In this document: in pieces, positions 34,978 through 43,422 of the stretch
Position numbering within the stretch: position 1 is the stretch's first letter
Layout of the letters: each line of letters starts with the position of its first letter
Assembly (NCBI GenBank): GCA_947488175.1
Contig: CANKYO010000002.1
Span: 62,001-126,000 of the forward strand
Length of the DNA: 64,000 nt
Source: an uncultured Paracoccaceae bacterium
GTDB taxonomy: Bacteria; Pseudomonadota; Alphaproteobacteria; Rhodobacterales; Rhodobacteraceae
Direction of reading: 5' to 3'
Program-made: the position numbers and the translations under genes
The notes under the pieces: model-generated
Databases searched by the model: none
What the model saw: only the letters and a program-made list of their open reading frames with translations
Told to the model about the DNA's origin: nothing

Positions 34978-35379
34978 ATGACTGACATTTTCACGACACT
35001 CAGCGGTGTCTGGATGGGCTGCTATGATTATGGTGAGGGCCTGTTCCCAGTGTCCTTCGAAGCCATTTTGCAGGAAGAGGCAGGTGCGCTGAGCGGTGAG
35101 ATCACCGAGCCCAACACTTTTCGGTCTGATATGGGCAGTGATCTGATTGCCCGCCTGGCGGGAACGCGGCATGGGCATGATGTGTCGTTTCGCAAGACCT
35201 ATGCCGGTTTCGACCAGGGGGATGATCCGGTTTATGAAGGGGTGTTGAATGGCGCACTGATCCGGATCGACGGGGTTTGGCGGTTTGCGGACCATCCGGA
35301 ATGGTCCGGCGCGTTCATGATGGTGCGCGCGGTCAGAGCCAAAGCAGGTGAACGCGCTGCCATGGAGGTGGCATTGTGA
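34978..35379 (+). CDS. Conserved-looking hypothetical protein, 133 residues
   Basis: It begins MTDIFTTLSGVWMGCYDYGEG and ends AGERAAMEVAL. No signal peptide or membrane segment is visible. Tyr/Trp-rich segments and alternation suggest a small beta-barrel-like fold. GGAAAG precedes the ATG. An in-frame upstream extension to 34822 would be encoded by the repeat element and is rejected. No family was recognised. Confidence 0.7.
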   Translation: MTDIFTTLSGVWMGCYDYGEGLFPVSFEAILQEEAGALSGEITEPNTFRSDMGSDLIARLAGTRHGHDVSFRKTYAGFDQGDDPVYEGVLNGALIRIDGVWRFADHPEWSGAFMMVRAVRAKAGERAAMEVAL

Positions 35380-35460
35380 TGTCGGGTTTCCGCGCTTCGT
35401 TTCTTGGCTTCTGGCTGCCGGTCGAGGATGCCGCATCGGCCCTTCAGGCTGTCAGGATGG

Positions 35461-36624
35461 CTAAAGGCGGTTGAGCAAATCCACTGTCGGCCATGCGTCG
35501 GCCGGTAATCCAAGCTGCACCTGTTCGGCCTGGACCGCTTCGCGTGTTTTCGCCCCCAGGATCCCGTCAATCCCACCCACGTCGTGCCCGCGCGCGGTCA
35601 GTTTTTGCTGCAATTGCTGCATCTGCGGGCCTGTCAGCGGGGGGCTGGGGTTGCCAGCGTTGTAGACCGGCCCGCCTTCCAGCCGGGTCGCGAAATAGGC
35701 CGCCGTGGTGACGTAGACGAAGCTTTTGTTCCAGTCGAAATAGACTTCGAAATTCGGATATGCGAGGAAGGCTGGCCCGTTCCGCCCCATCGGCAGAAGG
35801 ACGGCGGCGGGCAGGTTGGCGGGGCCGAGGTTGCCGCTGCGGGCCGTGACCCCGCGCGCGGCCCAATCGCCGACTGTGGCCTTGTTGTTCAGCCCTGTCA
35901 GCCCCCAGTCAAGGTTGGCGGGCACGTTGATTTCCTGCAGCCAGGGTTCGTTTGCTCGCCAGCCCAGCGAGGACAACACATTGGCCCCGGTCATCAGCGC
36001 ATCGGCGGAGGATGATTTGAGGTCGACGACCCCGTCCCCATCGCCATCCATACCTTTTTCCACGATCTCACGGGGGAGTTTTTGCAACTGCCCAATCTCG
36101 CCCGCCCAGGCGCCAGTAGTGCTGGCGGGGTTCATACCGCCGCGCCGGTAGAGTTCAATCGCTGCGATCAGTTGTGGGCGGAACAGGTCGGGTCTGCGGC
36201 AGTCATGGGCCAGTGTCAGCAGCGCGTTGCGGGTGTTGAAGCTGCCCTGGACCTGCCCGTAATCCGTCTCGAACGCCCAAAACGCCAGAAGCACGCCGCG
36301 CGGGATGCCGAACCGTGCCTCGATCGCGTCGAATGTCGCGTCGTTACGCTGGCTGTAGACCCGCCCGTTGTCGATCCGGTTCTGGCTGATCAGCGCCCGA
36401 GAGAAGCTGATGAAATCCTTCTGGAACACGCCTTGCGCCCGGTCAGCCCGCAGAACCGCATCGTCGATCTGCGCCCCTTGAAAGAAACTGTCGGCGGTGG
36501 CGGCTGGGATGCCTGCCGCCTGCGCTTCGGCCTTGACCCCGTCGATGAACGCGCCGACCGGGCCGCCGCAGGTCTGGGCGTGGGCGGTGCTGGCCAGAAG
36601 GGTGAAGGCGAGGGCGAGGCGCAT
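35461..36624 (-). CDS. MltB-type lytic murein transglycosylase with peptidoglycan-binding domain
   Basis: The protein has 387 residues with a signal peptide MRLALAFTLLASTAHAQ, hence periplasmic. The SLT_2/MltB catalytic domain (about 25-315) has LLAFWAFETDYGQVQGSFNTRNAL with the catalytic Glu, and WAGEIGQLQKLPREIVEKG. A PG_binding_1 repeat (about 325-385) has RGHDVGGIDGILGAKTREAV. It cuts glycan strands to anhydro-muropeptides. The start at 36624 is fixed by the signal peptide. Confidence 0.92.
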   Translation of the reverse strand: MRLALAFTLLASTAHAQTCGGPVGAFIDGVKAEAQAAGIPAATADSFFQGAQIDDAVLRADRAQGVFQKDFISFSRALISQNRIDNGRVYSQRNDATFDAIEARFGIPRGVLLAFWAFETDYGQVQGSFNTRNALLTLAHDCRRPDLFRPQLIAAIELYRRGGMNPASTTGAWAGEIGQLQKLPREIVEKGMDGDGDGVVDLKSSSADALMTGANVLSSLGWRANEPWLQEINVPANLDWGLTGLNNKATVGDWAARGVTARSGNLGPANLPAAVLLPMGRNGPAFLAYPNFEVYFDWNKSFVYVTTAAYFATRLEGGPVYNAGNPSPPLTGPQMQQLQQKLTARGHDVGGIDGILGAKTREAVQAEQVQLGLPADAWPTVDLLNRL

Positions 36625-36731
36625 GGGGTATCCTTTCGAATTTGCGCAGACGTTAGCAGCGATGTGTGAGGGCGCAAGCAAAGTCATCATCACCTGAGCG
36701 ATCCGCTGATATCTGCGCAACAGAAGTCGTT

Positions 36732-37637
36732 TCAGGTCAGCTGGATGATCCAAATGGCCATTACCCCCGCCAGCGCCAGGACCCAGACCTGCCATAGCGT
36801 TTTGACAGCCGCATCCACATGATCCGGTGTCAGATCGCGTTCGCCCTCGCCGTTCACAAGCGGATAGTCCCGCATCGTGCCGCTGTAGCTGCGCGGTCCG
36901 CTGAGCGCGATGTCTAGCCCGTAGGCCATCGCCGCCTCTGGCCAGCCGGCGTTGGGTGACCGGTGCAGGCGGGCATCGCGGAGGATCTTGCGCATGTCGG
37001 GGCGTGCCATGACGGCCCAGATCAGAAGCGCCGTCAGCCGTGCGGGGATCAGGTTCAAAAGGTCATCGAACCGGGCGGCGGCCCAGCCGAATTTCTCGTG
37101 CCGGGGTGTCCGGTAGCCAATCATGCTGTCGGCGGTGTTGGTGGCCTTGTAAACCAGAAGACCGGGCAGCCCTACCACGGCGAACCAGAAGATCGGGGCG
37201 ACGACCCCGTCAGAGAGGTTTTCGGCGGCACTTTCGATGGCGGAGCGGGCAACTGCGGCCTCGTCCATATCGCGGGTGTCGCGCCCCACGATCATGGCGA
37301 CCGCCCGTTTCCCGTCGCCCGGCGACAGGCGCAGGGCATCGCCCACCGCCTGCACATGCTGGACCAGCGATTTTTGCGCTAGCAGGATTGCTAGTACGAT
37401 GATGTCAACGATTTGTCCGGGGATCGCCTGCAAGAGCCAGCCAAGTGCGGCGGCAGCAATACAAAGTTCGACAATGGTCAGTGTACCCATCAGCCGCTGA
37501 TGATCGCCCTTGTTGAACTTGGCATCGCACCAGCCGATCAGCCGACCGGTCAGTACAGCCGGATGCGGGAGGCGCGACCAAAGCCAGCGCGGCTCGCCAA
37601 AGATGGCATCAAGCAGCATGCCAAGGATCAGGGTCAC
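36732..37637 (-). CDS. cobD: Adenosylcobinamide-phosphate synthase CobD/CbiB
   Basis: A 301-residue membrane enzyme that attaches aminopropanol(-phosphate) to cobyric acid. The N-terminal LLDAIFGEPRWLWSRLPHPAVLTGRLIGWCD, the VGRDTRDMDEAAVARSAIESAAEN segment and PNAGWPEAAMAYGL are diagnostic. Several membrane helices are visible (about 50-85, 150-170, 200-220 and 280-300). Its start overlaps the cobC end by 4 nt (37634-37637), so the two are coupled. Confidence 0.95.
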   Translation of the reverse strand: MTLILGMLLDAIFGEPRWLWSRLPHPAVLTGRLIGWCDAKFNKGDHQRLMGTLTIVELCIAAAALGWLLQAIPGQIVDIIVLAILLAQKSLVQHVQAVGDALRLSPGDGKRAVAMIVGRDTRDMDEAAVARSAIESAAENLSDGVVAPIFWFAVVGLPGLLVYKATNTADSMIGYRTPRHEKFGWAAARFDDLLNLIPARLTALLIWAVMARPDMRKILRDARLHRSPNAGWPEAAMAYGLDIALSGPRSYSGTMRDYPLVNGEGERDLTPDHVDAAVKTLWQVWVLALAGVMAIWIIQLT

Positions 37638-38569
37638 AGGGCGGCTTCCAATTGTGCCCAGCGTCCGTGGGCGGGCAGACCCAGCCGCAGCCAGTCAGCG
37701 GCATAAGGAAAGATGCGCGACCACACATGGTTCTTGGCCAGTTGATGTTGGGCGGCGGCAGCGTCTTTCACCTTGTAAAGCCGGAACAGGCTGGTGCCGC
37801 CGACCAGTTCCGCCCCTTTGGAGATCAGAAGCGTGTCCAGCCGGGCGGCGTCGGTTGTCAGCCGGGCGCGGGTTTCGTCGGCCCATTGTGGGTCGGCCAG
37901 TGCCTCTGACCCGATGGCCAGCGCCGGGCCGGATATCTGCCACGGGCCAAGCAGGTCGGTCAGTTTGCCGATGATGTGCGGATCGCCGATGGCGAAACCG
38001 AGCCGCAGGCCGGCAAGCCCCCAGAACTTGCCAAAGCTTTTCAGGACAATCGTGCCGGGTTGGTCTGCCAGATGGATCAGGGATTGATCAGGGGCCACGT
38101 CACAGAAGCTTTCGTCGATCACCGTGATATCGGCGGTCAGGTCGCCCGCCTGCCACAGGTGCCCATCGGGGTTGTTGGGATGAACAGCAACCACAACGTG
38201 GCTTGGGTCTTGACCCAAGTTCCAGCCCGCCGCCCGAAATGCGGCGCCATGTTCGTTATAGGTCGGGCCGGGGATGCAGACCTCGCCTTTTGGCAGGGCG
38301 CCGGGCAGGCCTGCGATAATCGCCGATGCCCCGGTGGCACCAATGATCGCCGCACCGTCCGGTATATTCCAGAAACTGCGCGCGCGCGCGTAAAGCTGGG
38401 TGAATGCGGCGCGGTCCGGCAGCGCGGTCCATGCATCGGCGGGCAGGCGCGGCATCGGGTAGGGCATCGGGTTGATCCCCGTCGATAAGTCCAGCCAACG
38501 GGCCCTGTCGCCGCCATATCGGGCGGTGGCGGCATCAAGGCCGCCGCCATGGTCGCGTGTTTGGGTCAT
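37634..38569 (-). CDS. cobC: Threonine-phosphate decarboxylase-like PLP enzyme CobC
   Basis: A 311-residue fold-type I aminotransferase-like protein, likely supplying (R)-1-amino-2-propanol phosphate for CobD. It has LDLSTGINPMPYP (about 27-39), VVAVHPNNPDGHLW, a DESFCD motif and the PLP Lys in VLKSFGKFWGLAGLRLG (about 198-214). The start ATG at 38569 overlaps the stop of the DUF1636 gene (ATGA). Part of the leftward DUF1636-cobC-cobD operon. Confidence 0.93.
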   Translation of the reverse strand: MTQTRDHGGGLDAATARYGGDRARWLDLSTGINPMPYPMPRLPADAWTALPDRAAFTQLYARARSFWNIPDGAAIIGATGASAIIAGLPGALPKGEVCIPGPTYNEHGAAFRAAGWNLGQDPSHVVVAVHPNNPDGHLWQAGDLTADITVIDESFCDVAPDQSLIHLADQPGTIVLKSFGKFWGLAGLRLGFAIGDPHIIGKLTDLLGPWQISGPALAIGSEALADPQWADETRARLTTDAARLDTLLISKGAELVGGTSLFRLYKVKDAAAAQHQLAKNHVWSRIFPYAADWLRLGLPAHGRWAQLEAAL

Positions 38570-38940
38570 TCGTCCTGTGGCAATGGCGGGTGACGGGTCA
38601 CGAAATGCCCCTTGATCGCCTGCGGCCATTCCCGATATGGCACCTGCCCGGTGTCCGATGTGGCATGGGCCATGGCATAGGCCACAATCCCGGAAGCGGA
38701 TTCGGTATTGGGTTCGAAATCGCCGATCGTGTAGTTCAGCTTGTCGCGTCCTTGGATCGCCACGTTGCACCCTTTTTTGCAGCCCATCAGGCAGGATACG
38801 CGCCGCGTCCTGACATTTGTCAGGCCAGTTGCCGCCATTTCGATCAGGGTGGCGAGTTTTTCGCCATCGGTCTGCGCCATATCGCTGTCTTCCCAGCCTT
38901 CGCGCTTGCAGGTGTCACATGTGGTGATCCAGGTTGTCAT
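38566..38940 (-). CDS. DUF1636 metal-binding protein
   Basis: A 124-residue DUF1636 member. An N-terminal TTCDTCKREG (CxxC) and a CLMGCKKGCN cluster give five or six cysteines in a thioredoxin-like ferredoxin arrangement, consistent with a [2Fe-2S] or other metal centre. Coupling to cobC by ATGA and recurrent association of the family with cobalamin genes suggest a redox or metal role in the pathway, not proven. It is divergent from the receiver gene, across a region with two palindromes. Confidence 0.85.
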   Translation of the reverse strand: MTTWITTCDTCKREGWEDSDMAQTDGEKLATLIEMAATGLTNVRTRRVSCLMGCKKGCNVAIQGRDKLNYTIGDFEPNTESASGIVAYAMAHATSDTGQVPYREWPQAIKGHFVTRHPPLPQDE

Positions 38941-38997
38941 GAAATTCCGCCTGTCTTTTGTTCTGCTTACCAAGCGGATTTTCGCCGGAATCACAAG

Positions 38998-39045
38998 GTT
39001 AAGCTTTCTTAACTCTCTTTTCGTACAGGTTAACGTCCACGTTAA
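38998..39045. promoter_or_regulatory. Two palindromes in a divergent promoter region
   Basis: GTTAAG-CTTT-CTTAAC (38998-39013) and TTAACGT-CC-ACGTTAA (39030-39045) are perfect inverted repeats centred 32 bp apart. They lie between the DUF1636-cobC-cobD operon and the receiver gene and may be operators. They resemble but do not match the CtrA spacing. Confidence 0.55.
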
Positions 39046-39142
39046 TACTTCGTTAGTAATTTGGGCAGAGTTGTGATGGAACACGTTTTGTTTAACGAGT
39101 CCTTCATGTACAGATTACAACTGTCTAAAACACGGAGTCAAA

Positions 39143-39541
39143 ATGCGCGTCCTGATTGTCCAAAGCAACCAAAGCCTGGGTGAGTTGTGGAAACGACACC
39201 TTGAGCGTTTGCACGCGGATGTCACCCACGTGCAAACCGGTGCCGAGGCCCTTCAGATGGTCGAAGGTCGGGATTTTGACGTGATCGTGCTGGATTTGGT
39301 GTTGGCAGAAGGCAGCGCCCTGACCGTCGCGGATTTTGCACAGTTTCGCCAACCTGATGCCAATGTGGTTTTCGTGACGGATACCACGTTCTTTTCAGAC
39401 GGCTCGATCTTTAACCATAGCGCCAATGCCCGCGCATTTATCGAGACGGCCACACCGCCACGCGATCTGGCGGCGATTGTCCATCACTACGGCAGCCCTA
39501 GCCCCGCCCGTGCGGCGCGGACCAGTCAATCTGTGGGTTGA
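39143..39541 (+). CDS. Degenerate response-regulator receiver protein
   Basis: A 132-residue single receiver domain. The phospho-acceptor-like D51 (VIVLDLVL) and a T79 (VFVTD) are in place, but the acidic pair after strand 1 is replaced (MRVLIVQSNQS) and the conserved Lys before the last helix is missing. Mg2+-dependent phosphorylation is therefore doubtful and it may be a pseudo-receiver. No output domain or adjacent kinase is present. Its 3' end overlaps the convergent hydroquinone reductase gene by 44 nt. Confidence 0.83.
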   Translation: MRVLIVQSNQSLGELWKRHLERLHADVTHVQTGAEALQMVEGRDFDVIVLDLVLAEGSALTVADFAQFRQPDANVVFVTDTTFFSDGSIFNHSANARAFIETATPPRDLAAIVHHYGSPSPARAARTSQSVG

Positions 39542-40472
39542 TCGGGATAATCCGGTTTGGATTGATGGTTTCGTGGCTGTAGTGATAATGCCGCACGATG
39601 TGGTCGAAATTGACCGTGTCGGCCACCCCATCCCATTGATATAGTTCGCGGGTGAACCCGAACAGGTTGGGGTAATCCATAATCCGCTTGCGGTTACATT
39701 TGAAATGCTGGTGATAGACCATGTCGAACCGGATCAGCGTCGTCCAAAGCCGCCAGTCGGCCTCTGTGATCTTGTCGCCCATCAGGTAACGGTTCTGGCC
39801 TAGCCGGTCCTCTAGCCAGTCGAGCGTGTCGAATAGCGGGTGGATGGCCTTGTCATAAGCCTCTTGCGTGGTGGCGAACCCGGATTTGTAGACCCCGTTG
39901 TTGAGTGTGTCGTAGATCCTGTCGTTGACGGGTTCGATGTCGGCTTGCAGGTCTGTCGGCCAGAAGTCATCGCTATTGCCGGTGATGTCGTTGAAGGCGC
40001 TGTTGAACATTCGGATGATTTCGGAGGATTCGTTGGACACGATGGTTTCGCGTTGTTTGTCCCAGAGGATCGGTACGGTCACCCGGCCAGAGATGTTTGG
40101 GTCGGCTTTGATGTAGATGTCCCGTGCAAAAGGCAGCCCGTAGAGCGTATCGCCGGTGGCCCCGTTGTCATCGGTCTCGAACGTCCAACCATCCGACAGC
40201 ATGTCGGGATGTACCGCCGAGATGCTGATGTGATCGGTCAGGCCCTTCAGCTTGCGGAAGACCAGCGTTCGGTGCGCCCATGGGCACGCGTAGGAGACAT
40301 AGAGGTGGTAGCGCCCGGATTCGGCCTTGAACCCGCCCTCGCCGGATGGTCCGGCGGACCCGTCAGCGGTGATCCAGTTGCGGAACTTCGCGTTGGAGCG
40401 TTTGAAAGCCCCGCCTGTCGATTTCGTATCATACCAGACGTCATGCCAGACGCCGTCAACCAGTTGGCCCAT
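39498..40472 (-). CDS. Glutathionyl-hydroquinone reductase (YqjG/ECM4 family GST)
   Basis: A 324-residue xi-class glutathione S-transferase. The active-site Cys lies in VSYACPWAHRTLVFRKLKG (about 73-91). The N-terminal WHDVWYDTKSTGGAFKR and the VPILWDKQRETIVSNESSEIIRM stretch are typical. The C-terminal helical domain includes GDKITEADWRLWTTLIRFD. It reduces glutathionyl-hydroquinones back to hydroquinones. Confidence 0.93.
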   Translation of the reverse strand: MGQLVDGVWHDVWYDTKSTGGAFKRSNAKFRNWITADGSAGPSGEGGFKAESGRYHLYVSYACPWAHRTLVFRKLKGLTDHISISAVHPDMLSDGWTFETDDNGATGDTLYGLPFARDIYIKADPNISGRVTVPILWDKQRETIVSNESSEIIRMFNSAFNDITGNSDDFWPTDLQADIEPVNDRIYDTLNNGVYKSGFATTQEAYDKAIHPLFDTLDWLEDRLGQNRYLMGDKITEADWRLWTTLIRFDMVYHQHFKCNRKRIMDYPNLFGFTRELYQWDGVADTVNFDHIVRHYHYSHETINPNRIIPINPQIDWSAPHGRG

Positions 40473-40604
40473 TGCGATGCTCCTATTGCTGGTGGAGGAG
40501 TTAGCGCAATTGCGTTAATGAACCAATGCGGACCGAGGCGCAGGGACCGTGCGCGATTGCACATAGGGCTGGATTTGGTGTGCTTTGGTCGCCGGTCGGG
40601 CGGA

Positions 40605-41069
40605 TTAGGCGGTGCGTTTTGGCGAACGCCGCATTTGAAAACCGGTCTTTGACTGGGTAAATCCGGCCCCTGTGTAGAAGGACAGTATCGATGGTTCCAG
40701 CGATCCCGCCAGCAGCATGACCTTGTAACACCCGCGCTGCCATGCGCGGTCAGCGGCGGCGTTCAGGATCAGTTTGCCGTAGCCCTGACGCCGGTGGCCT
40801 GTATCGGTCACCACGTTTTCGATCAGGGCAAAGGGTGCCCCACCTCTGGTCAGGTTGGGGACGATGATCAGCGCGCAGGATGTGATAAGGGTCTTGTCAA
40901 TCTCGGCCAGAAGGATCGCGCTGCCATCGTACTTTTCGAACCGCGTCAGGATATCGGTGGCGATCTCGGGCGGGCAACGCTGCTGGTTCAGGGTCATCTG
41001 CGCGTAGAGATCCTGAAGGTTCTCAAGATCGCCGGGGCCGGCTGCACGGATGGTGGGTTGATAGCTCAT
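40605..41069 (-). CDS. GNAT-family N-acetyltransferase
   Basis: A 154-residue GNAT. The acetyl-CoA loop is TDTGHRRQGYGKLIL (about 95-109), followed by CYKVMLLAGSLEPSILSFYTGAGF. The substrate is unknown. The start is at MSYQPTIRAAGPGDLENL (41069). A longer frame to 41255 would cover the leader of the divergent cbiX operon. Confidence 0.87.
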   Translation of the reverse strand: MSYQPTIRAAGPGDLENLQDLYAQMTLNQQRCPPEIATDILTRFEKYDGSAILLAEIDKTLITSCALIIVPNLTRGGAPFALIENVVTDTGHRRQGYGKLILNAAADRAWQRGCYKVMLLAGSLEPSILSFYTGAGFTQSKTGFQMRRSPKRTA

Positions 41070-41123
41070 GAGGGTGGAAGATGCCTGCGCCCGGGAGGAC
41101 TGGCAATAACCCCACGTCGTTTC

Positions 41124-41168
41124 ACCGATATGCTGCCGCCGGATTGTTCCGAACTGTCGCATATCGGT
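41124..41168. promoter_or_regulatory. 10-bp inverted repeat in the cbiX-operon upstream region
   Basis: ACCGATATGC (41124-41133) and GCATATCGGT (41159-41168) are perfect inverted arms around a 25-nt loop. They lie about 165-210 nt upstream of the first gene of the rightward cobalamin operon. The B12-box consensus is absent, so this is not an evident cobalamin riboswitch. It may be an operator or a structured leader. Confidence 0.5.
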
Positions 41169-41331
41169 TTGCCCCGGGCGGTTCCGCGCCTTATACGTCG
41201 TTCCAGACGAAGCCCGATGTGGCCAGAACGGTTGGAGGTGCGGCGGTTGACCCAAAACGGGGACCCAAGCACCACGTCGTCAAATCCCGGATCAACCGGG
41301 CCTCTGGTCGTGATATGAAACGGAGGACCCG

Positions 41332-41541
41332 ATGCGTGTTTTGCTTTCCCTGATGCTGGTTTTTGCAGGCTCTGCGGCGATGGCCCATCCAGGCCATTGG
41401 GGCGAAGTGGCAGGGCACGATCATTGGGTTGCGGGTGCTGCGATTGGTCTGGCGGGGCTGGCCGCAATCTGGGGTGCGCTGAAAGGCAAGAAGAAGGACC
41501 CGGAGCCGGAAGACGAAGAGCTGGAAGAGGAAACCGCATGA
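41332..41541 (+). CDS. Small membrane protein (DUF6732-like), 69 residues
   Basis: It has a signal-like N-terminus MRVLLSLMLVFAGSAAMA, a HPGHWGEVAGHDHW segment with four His that could bind metal, one membrane helix (about 33-50), a KKK stop-transfer cluster and an acidic tail (PEPEDEELEEE). ACGGAGG precedes the ATG. It overlaps cbiX by ATGA (41538-41541), so it leads the cobalamin operon. A role in cobalt handling is plausible but only inferred. Confidence 0.82.
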   Translation: MRVLLSLMLVFAGSAAMAHPGHWGEVAGHDHWVAGAAIGLAGLAAIWGALKGKKKDPEPEDEELEEETA

Positions 41542-42734
41542 AAACGGGTGTGATGATCTGCGGCCACGGCTCTCGCAGCCAGTCGGCGGTGGATGAGTTT
41601 GCGGTGCTGGCTGAGAAACTGCCCGGGTATCTGCCCCCGGATTGGATCACAGATTACGGTTATCTGGAATTTGCCAATCCGGTGATCCGCGATGGTCTGG
41701 ATCATCTGCGCGAGGCGGGGTGCGAGCGTATTCTGGCGGTGCCGGGCATGCTGTTTGCCGCGATGCATGCCAAGAACGATATTCCCACGGTGCTGAATAC
41801 CTATGCGGCCAAGCATGGGATGCAGGTCAGCTATGGTCGCGAGCTGGGTGTTGATCCCAAAATGATCGCCGCTGCCGCCGGCCGCATTCAGGAGGCTGTG
41901 GATCGCGCCAATGCCGAACTGGGTGAGATGCCGCTGGTTGAGACCTGTCTGGTTGTGATCGGGCGCGGTGCCTCTGACCCGGATGCGAATGGCAATGTGT
42001 CCAAGATTGCCCGCATGCTGCAGGAAGGCATGGGGTTCGGCTGGTGCGAGGTGGGTTATTCCGGGGTGACATTCCCGCTGGTGGAACCGTGTTTGCAACA
42101 TGTGGCGATGCTGCCTTACAAGCGTGTCATCGTGTTCCCGTATTTCCTGTTCTCAGGCATTCTGATCGACCGGATCTATGGGTTCACCGATCAGGTGGCG
42201 GCAGAGCATCCCGGTTTTCAGTTTGTGAAGGCCGGCTATCTGGGCGACCATCCGAAGGTGCTGGAAACCTTTGCCGAACGGATCATGGAACAGGACAGCG
42301 ATACACCGCCACCCAATTGCGGGATTTGCGGCTATCGCGAACAGGTGCTGGCGCTGGAGGATGGCGGGCATCTGCATATCAAGGCGGAGGATCGCAACCA
42401 TCCGGCATTTGGTGCCGTGCCGCCGCCGACCTGTGTGCTGTGCAAGTACCGGGTGCAGGTTGTGGGTTTCGAGGCGGAGGTTGGTGCCGTGCAGGAAAGC
42501 CATCACCACCATGTCGAAGGGCAGGGCGCCAATGCGCCGGGGTCGAACGTGGCTGATTGTGCATTGTGCGATACGTTCTGCACGGGGATGTGCCGGTTGG
42601 AGGCGCAGCATGCGCATGACCATCACCACCATCATCATGATCACGACCACGATCATCATCACCATCATCACGCGCCATACCCTCATGCGGACCATCCGCA
42701 TGGGCCGGAAAGCGCACGCAAGACGAGGGGCTAG
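41538..42734 (+). CDS. cbiX: Sirohydrochlorin cobaltochelatase CbiX, long form
   Basis: The protein has 398 residues. Two CbiX chelatase halves (about 1-130 and 135-250) contain GHGSRSQSAVDEF with the active-site His and the YKRVIVFPYFLFSG strand. The C-terminal extension (about 258-398) carries CGICGYRE, CVLCKYRVQV and CALCDTFCTGMC cysteines and a His/Asp-rich tail (about 355-385). Such long CbiX forms bind an Fe-S centre and metal. CbiX normally inserts cobalt early, yet CobN (late insertion) is encoded in the same region. Coupled to the small upstream gene by ATGA. Confidence 0.92.
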   Translation: MKTGVMICGHGSRSQSAVDEFAVLAEKLPGYLPPDWITDYGYLEFANPVIRDGLDHLREAGCERILAVPGMLFAAMHAKNDIPTVLNTYAAKHGMQVSYGRELGVDPKMIAAAAGRIQEAVDRANAELGEMPLVETCLVVIGRGASDPDANGNVSKIARMLQEGMGFGWCEVGYSGVTFPLVEPCLQHVAMLPYKRVIVFPYFLFSGILIDRIYGFTDQVAAEHPGFQFVKAGYLGDHPKVLETFAERIMEQDSDTPPPNCGICGYREQVLALEDGGHLHIKAEDRNHPAFGAVPPPTCVLCKYRVQVVGFEAEVGAVQESHHHHVEGQGANAPGSNVADCALCDTFCTGMCRLEAQHAHDHHHHHHDHDHDHHHHHHAPYPHADHPHGPESARKTRG

Positions 42735-42780
42735 GGGGCAATTTTCCTGGAAGAAAATTGGCGTCCACCGCGGATGAGGT

Positions 42781-43422
42781 ATGCTGTTGAGACCGTATGA
42801 AAAAGACCCGCAGGTGATTTATGCACAGAGCTTTGCCACCGTGCGTGATGAGGCGCGGCTGGACCGGTTCCCGGCGGATATGCGCCCGTTGATGACGCGC
42901 CTGATCCATGCTTGCGGCATGGTCGAAATTGCGGACCGTCTGTCCTATTCCACCCATGCCGCTGCGGTGGGTCACGCGGCCTTGCACGCCGGTGCGCCGG
43001 TGCTGTGCGATTGCGAGATGGTGGGGGCGGGGATTATCCGCCGCTATCTGCCTGCGCAGAATGAGGTGATCGTGACGTTGAATGATGGGGCAGTGCCGGG
43101 CCTTGCGCTGGAGATTGGCAATACAAGGTCTGCGGCGGCGGTGGAGTTGTGGCGCGACCATCTGGCCGGTGCCGTTGTGGCGATCGGCAATGCCCCGACA
43201 GCGCTGTTTCATCTGCTGGAACTCTTGGAAAAGGGCTGGCCCAAGCCTGCCGTCATTCTGGGCTTTCCGGTTGGCTTTGTGGGCGCCGCTGAAAGCAAGG
43301 CAGAACTGGCCTGCGATCCGCGCGGCTGCGAATATGTCGCCTTGCGCGGGCGGCGCGGCGGCTCGGCCATGGCCTCGGCGGCTGTGAATGCGCTGGCAGC
43401 GGGGTTGCCGGAAGATGTCTGA
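42781..43422 (+). CDS. cobH: Precorrin-8X methylmutase CobH
   Basis: A 213-residue enzyme moving the C11 methyl to C12 to give hydrogenobyrinate. RLIHACGMVEIADRLSYS (about 40-57) includes the catalytic His. APVLCDCEMVGAGI and ILGFPVGFVGAAESKAEL are family signatures. It follows cbiX after 46 nt that hold a CAATTTTC/GAAAATTG hairpin (42739-42760), and its 3' end overlaps cobL by 8 nt. Confidence 0.95.
   Translation: MLLRPYEKDPQVIYAQSFATVRDEARLDRFPADMRPLMTRLIHACGMVEIADRLSYSTHAAAVGHAALHAGAPVLCDCEMVGAGIIRRYLPAQNEVIVTLNDGAVPGLALEIGNTRSAAAVELWRDHLAGAVVAIGNAPTALFHLLELLEKGWPKPAVILGFPVGFVGAAESKAELACDPRGCEYVALRGRRGGSAMASAAVNALAAGLPEDV

Noticed and set aside
35378-35474. Short frame VMSGFRASFLGFWLPVEDAA after the hypothetical gene at 34978
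   Set aside because: 31 codons, runs into the convergent transglycosylase gene and lacks a convincing independent ribosome site.
38999-39045. CtrA-type TTAA-N7-TTAA sites
   Set aside because: The TTAA pairs are separated by 6 and 8 nt, not 7; palindromy is the better description.
41070-41331. A second cobalamin riboswitch before the cbiX operon
   Set aside because: The B12 box and the GCCGCCCCCGC and CCACTGG cores are absent on both strands; only a simple inverted repeat is present.
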